Shown here: in pieces, positions 1-6,491 of the stretch
Layout: every line of letters starts with the position of its first letter
Numbering within the stretch: the stretch's first letter is position 1
Assembly: GCA_900548705.1 (NCBI GenBank)
Contig: URLF01000047.1
Span: 1 to 19,783 of the forward strand
Source: an uncultured Porphyromonadaceae bacterium
GTDB taxonomy: Bacteria; Bacteroidota; Bacteroidia; Bacteroidales; Muribaculaceae
DNA length: 19,783 bases
Direction of reading: 5' to 3'
Notes under the pieces: generated by a model
Told to the model about the DNA's origin: nothing
The model's input: the letters and a program-made list of their open reading frames with translations, nothing else
Database searches by the model: none
Program-made: the position numbers and the translations under genes

Positions 1-42
1 AACGGAATCAGCCCTAATTTTCAGTTGACCTCAAAAGTTTAG
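1..42 (+). CDS. C-terminal tail of a putative IS3-type transposase (OrfB), partial
   Basis: Frame 1 reads NGISPNFQLTSKV followed by TAG at 40-42. The NG-x-SP-x-x-(F/Y) pattern close to the C-terminus resembles the end of the DDE integrase domain of IS3-family OrfB proteins, which often finish with a phrase such as NGLSPVQYR. Only 13 residues are present, so identity depends mainly on the adjoining terminal repeat-like sequence. It could be chance. Confidence 0.35.
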   Translation, partial: NGISPNFQLTSKV

Positions 43-48
43 CGGACA
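1..48 (+). mobile_element. Probable right end of an IS3-family insertion sequence, truncated by window edge
   Basis: The sequence around 26-48 (tgacctcaaaagtttagc and on to gaca) resembles the terminal inverted repeats of IS3-family (IS150-like) elements. These typically read TGTC..AA.TTTTGGGGTCA from the outside inward and end in CA, as here at 47-48. Frame 1 stays open from position 1 to a TAG at 40-42, so the putative transposase stop lies inside the terminal repeat, as is common in this family. The left end and any target-site duplication are outside or not recognisable. The assignment rests on similarity recalled from the family, not on a search. Confidence 0.45.
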
Positions 49-85
49 GTAATATTTTTGATATTACCCACATTTGTCGGATATC

Positions 86-106
86 AAAAAAGATTCCTCC
101 GGAATC
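86..106 (-). terminator. Possible Rho-independent terminator downstream of the CotH-type gene
   Basis: Read on the minus strand, GATTCC-gga-GGAATC (106 to 92) forms a six-base stem with a three-base loop and is followed directly by six Ts (91 to 86). It lies about 190 bases beyond the stop of the minus-strand CotH-type gene. The stem is short and the distance long, so it may instead be just part of the repeat element that overlaps it. Confidence 0.4.
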
Positions 107-246
107 CCTCGTTTAATACCATTACCGTGGGTTACCGCTGCGTGGTCGCCCCACAAGGGGGCTTCCCACTCGCGCCAACCCACGGCTATTCAGATAAATG
201 ATTCCTTCGGAATCGTCCTAAATCAGTCGGTTTTTACACACCGACT
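92..246. repeat. Intergenic palindrome-rich element between IS end and CotH-type gene
   Basis: This gene-free stretch contains two near-identical 15-base palindromes, gattcctccggaatc (92-106) and gattccttcggaatc (200-214). They flank a hairpin whose arms ccgtgggtt (125-133) and aacccacgg (177-185) pair perfectly over nine bases. A further inverted repeat, agtcggt (225-231) with accgact (240-246), follows. The 11-mer cggaatcgtcc occurs at 208-218 and again at 286-296. A 78-codon frame across the region has composition dictated by the palindromes and is unlikely to be a gene. The arrangement resembles dispersed intergenic repeats seen in Bacteroidales genomes, though copy number cannot be judged here. 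Confidence 0.5.
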
Positions 247-299
247 CTTCGTTATTTCACTTTTTATATTTCAAATGTCTGTTATCGGAATCGTCCGGT

Positions 300-3200
300 T
301 CAGGGGATGAACACCTTGACGGCGGTCGCACCCTGACGGCGCACATACATGCCGTGGCCGGGATTCATAACCTTGCGGCCGGTTATGTCGAAATACTCGA
401 CCGGAAGATTGTCGGTGGCAGTTCCGTCAAAAATGCTCTCCACACCCGAGGGGGTAAGGGAGGCGAACCGCTCAGTCAGATAGTCCATGTTGCTGTTGAG
501 ATACTGCTTTACCTTGGCTACATTGTCGTCGAAGGTGTCGCTGCCGGGATTGGCGGCCCACTTGGCCTTGTCGGCATCAAGGGCATTCTTGTATTTGGCG
601 GCTGCAGCGTCGATGTCGGCCAGCACAAGAGGCATCTTGTTTACAGAGGTCTCAGCGGTGGCCTCGGCACGCATAGGAGCGGATGAAGCATAGGGCCATA
701 TCCAGTGGGGGAAGCCATTCTCCTCACTCTCCGACCAGGTCCCGGCGAACTTGTGGAACTCGATGGCCACCTCGTTTGACACCATCAGGTTGCGCATGAA
801 GGGAGCCACCAGCGGCATCACATAGCTGTCAGTCTCGACGAGATCGGTCAGCAGATGGGTCTTGTTGCCCTTGTGGGTGAACGCGCCGGAGAAATCCCAT
901 ACGGGGCCGAACTTCCAGAGACCATCAACACCCGAACGGTGGATGTAGAGCGATTTGGTGAAGGAGGCCGCGTCATCCATAAGCTCCTGAACGAGATAGA
1001 ACCTCACGAAGCTTTCGCGGTCTATCACCTCATGGTAGCGGTTGTCGAGGTCATCGGGCTGATAGGTCATGGCAGTATGGAGTGAGCGCAGGCTCTCTTC
1101 AATCCATTCCTTGTCGCTCTCGCGGGTGAGATCAGACATCTCGGGTGAGTCAAGGACAAAGCGGGCCTCGGTGTCTGTCCCGGCAGTTCCGAAGCTGAAG
1201 TCGGGAGTCTCGGCGGTATTGTCAAGCTCCACGATGTAGTCAGACCAGATTTCGGGCATCGGAATCTTACCCTTCAGTGCGTCGCTGAAATCATTGACAC
1301 CTACTCTTGCAGTAGCGGGACGGATATTCTCCACAATGAAATAGAGACCACGGTAATCACCGTTTATCACCAGTTCGACAGGCTCGATTCCAGGAGTCCA
1401 GTCAAGTCCGATTTGCTTGCTGAGTGCGTGACCCGCGATATTGCGCAGATAGCTCAGTTCGGTGTCGGCTGCCCAGGGGAGCAACACATAGTGCTTGCTT
1501 TCAGAGATACCATTGATAAGAACCTGCTTCTTGTCGAATTCCACCTTGTAGGGTTTCTTGTCGAAATCAGCCCAGGTAGTAGTACCACGTCCGCGGATTT
1601 CCAGCGCCACATCGGCAAAATCACCGAAACCACTGTCTGTAAAGGTAGCTGTGGCGACATGCTTGGTGACAGTGTCCTCGATATCGCTGCCGTCGGTCAC
1701 TGTGATGGTCAGCACGGGGAGTGTTCCGGAAACAGGGATGGGATTCGGATTCCAGTTCTCAGTGACAGTGAATGAACCTGACCTCAGGACGTAATACAAT
1801 GCACCGGCTACAAAGGTCTGGCTTCCACTATTGTAATTGTCGTTTGAGAAGTTTATCTGCGGATTCCTCGTCAGGTCGAAATCGTTGCCAAGGATAGTGT
1901 ATTCAAAATATTTCACACCCGCCGAGTTGGTCTTTGCGGTGAGGGTCGGACGGTTATCCCAGTCGCAGCCGAGGAATTTATCATTGTCGTCGTTCCAAAT
2001 CCAGATACGCATATTATTGACATTTTCATCCTCGAACTGGAAATAAACGGTATAGTAGACCGGTTCGAAGTCAGGATCGACATATGAGGGAAGCGGCGCA
2101 GGCTCGGTGGTGTCGCGGGCAGGCTCGTCATTGACATTCTCGTAGTTACCCCACTCCCTAACAAGGAAGTTGATTTTTGAATCAAGGGCCTTCTTGACAT
2201 GGCTACGCTTAGAGGCGAGGTCGGTGTTGTCCTGCACAGGACTGGGATTGGTGAGAGCATTGTTATTGAGAGGATCCTCATACTGATTAGGCATAGCCAC
2301 ACCGTTCCAACGCTGCCAGTCGCGGGCGGCAGCCTGTGAGATTTTCGCAGTGAACTCCTCAATCATCTGCTGCAGTTCCTGATAGCGGTTGCCGCTCCAG
2401 AACCATTGCCAGGTCTCTTTCACTTTGGCCATAAACTTGTCGTTGGCACGCATCTCTTTAATCCAGTCGTTGCCATAGTGCTCCGGTCTGTCTGCGACAT
2501 CCGAGAAATAATGGGCGGCATTCTCCTCGTCAAACGCGTGGCCGCAGTCCCACAGAGGTGAAAAATGCCATTTCTGTCCGGCACCGAAGTCGCGGAAGAG
2601 ATAAGTTGAGCCGTGATAAGCTTCCCAGTGGTCGAGAATCTCCATCACGATATAATAACGGGCGGCATCATCCAGGTCAATGTAACGCCACAGGTCATCA
2701 TTGTTAGCGTAGACCATGTCATCCATAGTCTTGAACTGCTCGGTCAGGAACTTGCGCTGAATGTCGGAAAGCACCTCGGGAGTATCGGGAGTGATGCGGC
2801 GCACATTCTCACCCGACCCAACCACAATCTGGCCGTCGCCGGGATAGTTATCCATCTCGACGAGGTAGCCACCCGAGCATAAAGCGGGGTCAGTGACTTC
2901 ATCGTCAAGTTCGGTGATGTTGATACGATCCTTATCTATGCGGATACTCTCTGTAAGGAAGTAGATACCACGATAGTCACCATTGATGACAACCTCCACT
3001 GGTATCTCGCGTGGAGTCCAGGGAAGACCGATTTGCTGGCCGAGCCAGAAACCGACAGTGTTGTTGAGGAATCCGTGAGGCTCATCGGCGTGGGCCAACA
3101 GGGCAAAATGCTTGCTCTTGGTCAGACCGAGGGGAGCAGCCTTCAAGCCAAGTTTGAGCTTGTAGGGTTTCTTGGAGAAACCGGTGCGGGTATAGTTGCC

Positions 3201-4130
3201 TCGCGCCTTGATTTCAAGGGGAAGAGGCACTGCTTCCGAGCCGAGATTGTTTGCCGGATTGGAGTTGTCTACCAGATAATAGGTCCCTGCACGGTAATCC
3301 TTGTCGCGGAGATTGCGGTCAATCATAATCTCTTCGGTAGTGATATAAATCACCGGAAGAGTACCGGTAAAGGTAACGCCGGGACGGCGGTTGTCACAGA
3401 GGTCACCCTCTTCACCGCCACCTCCTCCGCCACCATTGGTGGTGAAGTAAGCTACCCACTGGTTGTTTTCCTTCTTGACGGTCACGTCATACTGGCCTGA
3501 CGGCACCTTATAACAATGTCCCACCTTTGTAAGGGGATTTTGTGCAGTACCCGTAGTGATATATGTATTATCGGTCGAGGGACCATAGCGATAAGTTTCA
3601 TCCCATTTATTGGTAATCTTACCTCCGATGCCAAATGTAATCCAGCCATCCTGCCCACGGGAATTGTTGATTGTGGCAGTGTAGACACCGTCTTTATGCG
3701 TCATAGTTATCGCATCAAACGCCCAGCTGCCTGAGAAGTCATAGCTGATGTAGATGGGAGTAGTGTATGTGACATCTCCGCCACCTTCCTCTCCGATTAC
3801 GCCAATCACTCCGGATTTGTCGTAGATTCGACCATCGACAAAGGAATGGTCAGATGTCTGGTAGCCACCCTCATTAGTACCCTTACTGTCATTGAAAAGA
3901 ATGTTGGTAGGAGTACCGTTTCCGGTGTAAGTCCAGACATCTCCGGTCTTATTCATCGATGCACCAGGCCAAGTACCTCCGGTACAATTCTGATTGTTGT
4001 TGTTGGCATCCCAGGCCCAGACACAGACCTGCTCCCAGTTGTCGGGATTTGTGAACTGTACGGTCCATGCCCGCGCTCCAATCGCGCATAGCATTACCGC
4101 AATCACAAGTAAGAGTGATTTCTTCTTCAT
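300..4130 (-). CDS. Secreted protein with two CotH kinase-like domains and CBM26-like modules
   Basis: This 1276-residue protein starts at the ATG at 4130. The in-frame ATG at 4220 lies in a palindrome and would bury the signal peptide (MKKKSLLLVIAVMLCAIGARA). Residues 22-105 resemble a CBM26-type starch-binding module and 124-230 form another beta-rich domain, followed by a seven-glycine linker (233-239). A first CotH-like domain (about 255-660) has IKARGNYTR (307-315), KKPYK (320-324), GDYRGIYFLTESI (384-396) and SPLWDCGHAF (524-533). A second CBM26-like segment spans 691-782, and a second CotH-like domain (about 800-1220) has the matching RGRGTTTW, KKPYK, GDYRGLYFIVENI and GPVWDFSGAF. CotH proteins are atypical protein kinases, first known from Bacillus spore coats. 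The last 45 residues (PVEYFDITGRKV...GMYVRRQG) look like a type IX secretion sorting tail. Secretion is inferred; kinase activity and substrate are unknown. Confidence 0.85.
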   Translation of the reverse strand: MKKKSLLLVIAVMLCAIGARAWTVQFTNPDNWEQVCVWAWDANNNNQNCTGGTWPGASMNKTGDVWTYTGNGTPTNILFNDSKGTNEGGYQTSDHSFVDGRIYDKSGVIGVIGEEGGGDVTYTTPIYISYDFSGSWAFDAITMTHKDGVYTATINNSRGQDGWITFGIGGKITNKWDETYRYGPSTDNTYITTGTAQNPLTKVGHCYKVPSGQYDVTVKKENNQWVAYFTTNGGGGGGGEEGDLCDNRRPGVTFTGTLPVIYITTEEIMIDRNLRDKDYRAGTYYLVDNSNPANNLGSEAVPLPLEIKARGNYTRTGFSKKPYKLKLGLKAAPLGLTKSKHFALLAHADEPHGFLNNTVGFWLGQQIGLPWTPREIPVEVVINGDYRGIYFLTESIRIDKDRINITELDDEVTDPALCSGGYLVEMDNYPGDGQIVVGSGENVRRITPDTPEVLSDIQRKFLTEQFKTMDDMVYANNDDLWRYIDLDDAARYYIVMEILDHWEAYHGSTYLFRDFGAGQKWHFSPLWDCGHAFDEENAAHYFSDVADRPEHYGNDWIKEMRANDKFMAKVKETWQWFWSGNRYQELQQMIEEFTAKISQAAARDWQRWNGVAMPNQYEDPLNNNALTNPSPVQDNTDLASKRSHVKKALDSKINFLVREWGNYENVNDEPARDTTEPAPLPSYVDPDFEPVYYTVYFQFEDENVNNMRIWIWNDDNDKFLGCDWDNRPTLTAKTNSAGVKYFEYTILGNDFDLTRNPQINFSNDNYNSGSQTFVAGALYYVLRSGSFTVTENWNPNPIPVSGTLPVLTITVTDGSDIEDTVTKHVATATFTDSGFGDFADVALEIRGRGTTTWADFDKKPYKVEFDKKQVLINGISESKHYVLLPWAADTELSYLRNIAGHALSKQIGLDWTPGIEPVELVINGDYRGLYFIVENIRPATARVGVNDFSDALKGKIPMPEIWSDYIVELDNTAETPDFSFGTAGTDTEARFVLDSPEMSDLTRESDKEWIEESLRSLHTAMTYQPDDLDNRYHEVIDRESFVRFYLVQELMDDAASFTKSLYIHRSGVDGLWKFGPVWDFSGAFTHKGNKTHLLTDLVETDSYVMPLVAPFMRNLMVSNEVAIEFHKFAGTWSESEENGFPHWIWPYASSAPMRAEATAETSVNKMPLVLADIDAAAAKYKNALDADKAKWAANPGSDTFDDNVAKVKQYLNSNMDYLTERFASLTPSGVESIFDGTATDNLPVEYFDITGRKVMNPGHGMYVRRQGATAVKVFIP

Positions 4131-4197
4131 GGAAGATGATTTAAGTGAATGTAAGTAGATAGAATGATTATTTACAAAAGACTGGTAGAGAGATTTG

Positions 4198-4277
4198 TAT
4201 GCCCCTCCCGGGAGGGGCATAACGACAGGCCGCGCGGCCTGTCGTTATGGAGCGACGCAGAGGCAGATTGCCCCTAC
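4198..4277. repeat. Cluster of long perfect GC-rich palindromes (REP-like element)
   Basis: Two abutting perfect palindromes fill the spacer between the UPF0371 gene and the CotH-type gene. One covers 4198-4221 (24 bases, core cccctcccgggagggg) and the other 4219-4248 (30 bases, core gacaggccgcgcggcctgtc); they share positions 4219-4221. The rest, to 4277, reads on the minus strand GTAGGGGCAATCTGCC and ends in CGCTCC. The start GTAGGG recurs at the right edge of the window next to another palindrome. The element begins a few bases past the UPF0371 stop, so it may terminate or protect that transcript. It also lies in the upstream region of the CotH-type gene, where I find no TAnnTTTG box. Dispersed extragenic palindromes of this look are common in bacteria. 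Confidence 0.75.
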
Positions 4278-4281
4278 GCGA

Positions 4282-5748
4282 TTATTTTTTCTTTTTTGCC
4301 GGATCGCAGGTAAGCCCTACCCCCAGCTTCTTGAAAATCTTGTGGTCAACCTCACCGAGCATGACGGTGGAGTGGACCTGACAGCCGTTAAGCTCGGGCA
4401 GTTTCTCAAGTGCCCGGCGACAATTCTCGTCATGGGTGCTGAGGACGGAGAGAGCCACCAGCACCTCATCGGTATGCAGCCGCGGGTTAAGGCTGCGCAG
4501 GTAATGGGTCTTGGTGTACTGTATCGGCTCGATCATGTCGCGTGGAATGAGCTTCACGGAGTGGTCGATGCCGGCCAGATGCTTTATGGCGTTGAGAATG
4601 AGAGCCGCGCTCGGGCCGAGCAATGCCGATGTCTCGGCAGTGATGATGGTGCCGTCGGCAAGCTCGATGGCGGAGGAGGGGACACCGCTCTTTTCCGCAC
4701 GTTCGCGGGCTGCGACGGTGGTGCGGCGGTAGGTGGTGTCGATATGCGCCTGTTTGAACAGCAGGGCAATCTTGTTGACCTCGCTCTCGTTGTCACCCCC
4801 CTGGGCAAGACGGTTGAGGGCGGTATAGTAGCGGCGGATTATCTCGTTCTTGGATGCTTCGCGGCATACCTCGTCATCATCGATACAGAATCCAACCATG
4901 TTGACCCCCATATCGGTAGGTGACTTGTAGGGGTTATGGCCGTAGATGCCCTCGAAAAGGGCGTCAAGGACAGGGAAAATCTCGATGTCGCGGTTATAGT
5001 TGATGGCGGTCTTGCCGTATGCCTCAAGATGGAAGGGGTCGATCATGTTCACATCGTTGAGGTCGGCGGTGGCCGCCTCGTAGGCGATATTGACCGGATG
5101 TTTCAGCGGTAGGCTCCATACGGGGAATGTCTCGAACTTGGCGTAGCCCGCTTCGACCCCGCGCTTGTGTTCGTTGTAAAGCTGGCTGAGACAGACGGCC
5201 ATCTTGCCGCTTCCGGGGCCGGGGGCGGTCACAATGACAAGCGGACGCGAGGTCTCGATATAGTCGTTCTTGCCGAATCCCTCGTCTGAATCGATCAGGG
5301 CGACATTGTTGGGGTATCCCTCGATGGTGTAGTGGCAGTAGGTTCTGATGCCCAGGCGGTCGAGACGCTGACGGAACGCGACCGCGCTGCTCTGGCCGTT
5401 GTAGTGGGTGATGACCACCGAGCTTACAAGGAATCCGCGTTTCTGAAACTCGTCGCGGAGACGCAACACATCCATGTCGTAGGTGATACCCAGGTCGTTG
5501 CGCACCTTGTTCTTCTCGATGTCGATGGCGCTGATGACAATCACGATCTCAGCGTGGTCGCTGAGCTGTTGCAGCATCCTGAGTTTGCTGTCGGGCTGGA
5601 AACCGGGCAACACGCGGCTGGCGTGATGGTCGTCGAAAAGTTTCCCCCCAAGCTCCAGGTAGAGTTTGTTGCCGAACTGGGCGATACGCTCCTTTATATG
5701 TTCAGACTGTATCCTGAGATATTTCTCGTTATCAAAACCATACTTCAT
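4282..5748 (-). CDS. UPF0371 (DUF1846) family protein
   Basis: The 488-residue product matches the full length and typical opening of the UPF0371/DUF1846 family (MKYGFDNEKYLRIQSEHI, then YLELGGKLFDDHHASRVLPGF). Its biochemical role is not established. A glycine-rich APGPGSGKM segment at 175-183 resembles a P-loop, following a hydrophobic strand (PLVIVTA), and the first third has an alternating strand-helix pattern suggesting a Rossmann-like fold. It ends in four lysines. The start is the ATG at 5748, with no Shine-Dalgarno site, as usual in Bacteroidetes. It lies 61 bases downstream of purN on the same strand, so read-through from purN is possible, but a TAATTTTG box just before the start suggests its own promoter. 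Family membership is firm; function is open. Confidence 0.93.
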   Translation of the reverse strand: MKYGFDNEKYLRIQSEHIKERIAQFGNKLYLELGGKLFDDHHASRVLPGFQPDSKLRMLQQLSDHAEIVIVISAIDIEKNKVRNDLGITYDMDVLRLRDEFQKRGFLVSSVVITHYNGQSSAVAFRQRLDRLGIRTYCHYTIEGYPNNVALIDSDEGFGKNDYIETSRPLVIVTAPGPGSGKMAVCLSQLYNEHKRGVEAGYAKFETFPVWSLPLKHPVNIAYEAATADLNDVNMIDPFHLEAYGKTAINYNRDIEIFPVLDALFEGIYGHNPYKSPTDMGVNMVGFCIDDDEVCREASKNEIIRRYYTALNRLAQGGDNESEVNKIALLFKQAHIDTTYRRTTVAARERAEKSGVPSSAIELADGTIITAETSALLGPSAALILNAIKHLAGIDHSVKLIPRDMIEPIQYTKTHYLRSLNPRLHTDEVLVALSVLSTHDENCRRALEKLPELNGCQVHSTVMLGEVDHKIFKKLGVGLTCDPAKKKK

Positions 5749-5757
5749 AACGGGTTA

Positions 5758-5765
5758 CAAAATTA
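5758..5765 (-). promoter_or_regulatory. Possible -7 box (TAATTTTG) for the UPF0371 gene
   Basis: The minus strand reads TAATTTTG, matching the Bacteroidetes -7 consensus TAnnTTTG. No good -33 TTTG lies 19-21 bases upstream, where the sequence is an A-rich run. Transcription would begin only a few bases before the ATG at 5748, giving a nearly leaderless mRNA. Treat as tentative. Confidence 0.4.
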
Positions 5766-5809
5766 CGGTTTTTTCTCCGTTTTTCCCCTATCCCGGGCTA
5801 TATTTTTTC

Positions 5810-6388
5810 TCAACCCAACCCTGAGACCCATTCGGCGACCACCTCGGGGAAGTGGCGGCGTTCAAGCGCATGCACCTTATCCTCAATCTCTTCCGGAGTC
5901 GCGCCCGGTTCCAGCGGGGTGGCCGCCTGGAAGATTATCCGCCCGTCGTCATAACGCTCGTTGACCAGATGGACGGTTATGCCGGTCTCCCGTTCACCGG
6001 CGGCGGCGACAGCCTTATGGACATGTCTGCCATACATCCCCTTCCCTCCGAATTTAGGCAACAGGGATGGATGGATGTTTATGATGCGGTCATGGTAACG
6101 CGCGGTCAGAAAGGCGGGGAGCATGAGCAGGAATCCGGCCAGCACTATCGCGTCGACCGAACGGCTCTCCAGCACCCCGGCGAGCCTCACGGGGTCGTTG
6201 AATTCCTCCCGGCCAAGTATCTCCACCTCGACCCCGAGCCTATTGCAACGCCCTATCACCCCCGCCCCGGGATTGTTGCAGATCACCACCGCCACAGTGG
6301 CCACGGGACACGGCGATTCCTGGAAATACCTTATTATGTTCTCGGCATTGGAGCCGTTGCCTGAGGCGAATATGGCGATTCGTTTCAT
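5810..6388 (-). CDS. purN: Phosphoribosylglycinamide formyltransferase (GART)
   Basis: PurN transfers the formyl group of 10-formyltetrahydrofolate to glycinamide ribonucleotide, the third step of de novo purine synthesis, in the cytoplasm. The 192-residue product is typical in length. It shows the phosphate-binding start IAIFASGNGSNAENI (4-18), CNNPGAGVIGRC (37-48), the folate and catalytic segment INIHPSLLPKFGGKGMYG (103-120) with Asn104 and His106, and a catalytic Asp in YDDGR (146-150). The ATG at 6388 is preferred to the one at 6415 because the protein then begins at the family's usual MKRIAIF and lies about 25 bases past a TATCTTTG box. It is divergent from the CobW-type gene, and the UPF0371 gene follows it. 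Confidence 0.96.
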   Translation of the reverse strand: MKRIAIFASGNGSNAENIIRYFQESPCPVATVAVVICNNPGAGVIGRCNRLGVEVEILGREEFNDPVRLAGVLESRSVDAIVLAGFLLMLPAFLTARYHDRIINIHPSLLPKFGGKGMYGRHVHKAVAAAGERETGITVHLVNERYDDGRIIFQAATPLEPGATPEEIEDKVHALERRHFPEVVAEWVSGLG

Positions 6389-6412
6389 CGGGGGAATTGT
6401 TATATCTATGCG

Positions 6413-6420
6413 CAAAGATA
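6413..6420 (-). promoter_or_regulatory. Probable -7 box (TATCTTTG) of purN
   Basis: The minus strand reads TATCTTTG, matching TAnnTTTG, 24 bases before the purN ATG at 6388. The -33 region is T-rich (TTTTTTAATT) without a clear TTTG. The box lies about 35 bases from the divergent box of the CobW-type gene, so the two promoters are nearly back to back. Confidence 0.55.
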
Positions 6421-6454
6421 TGAGATTTGTGTGGAATTAAAAAATTTAAAGTAG

Positions 6455-6462
6455 TAACTTTG
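6455..6462 (+). promoter_or_regulatory. Probable -7 box (TAACTTTG) of the CobW-type GTPase gene
   Basis: TAACTTTG matches TAnnTTTG and lies 29 bases before the ATG at 6492. A TTTG occurs at 6426-6429, but its spacing of 25 bases is longer than the usual 19-21, so the -33 element is uncertain. A GTG codon overlapping the end of this box opens the same reading frame and is therefore not a likely start. No Zur-like AT-rich dyad is obvious in the gap. Confidence 0.6.
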
Positions 6463-6491
6463 TGGAAAGAAAAAATCATACTGACAACATT

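Noticed and set aside
74..310. 78-codon frame through the left intergenic region
   Set aside because: It is generated by the palindromic repeat and lacks a promoter or plausible protein features.
4131..4220. N-terminal extension of the CotH-type protein from an ATG at 4220
   Set aside because: The start lies inside a perfect palindrome and would place 30 residues ahead of a clear signal peptide beginning at 4130.
5332..5964. 210-codon plus-strand frame spanning the UPF0371/purN junction
   Set aside because: It overlaps two well-supported minus-strand genes and has no domain.
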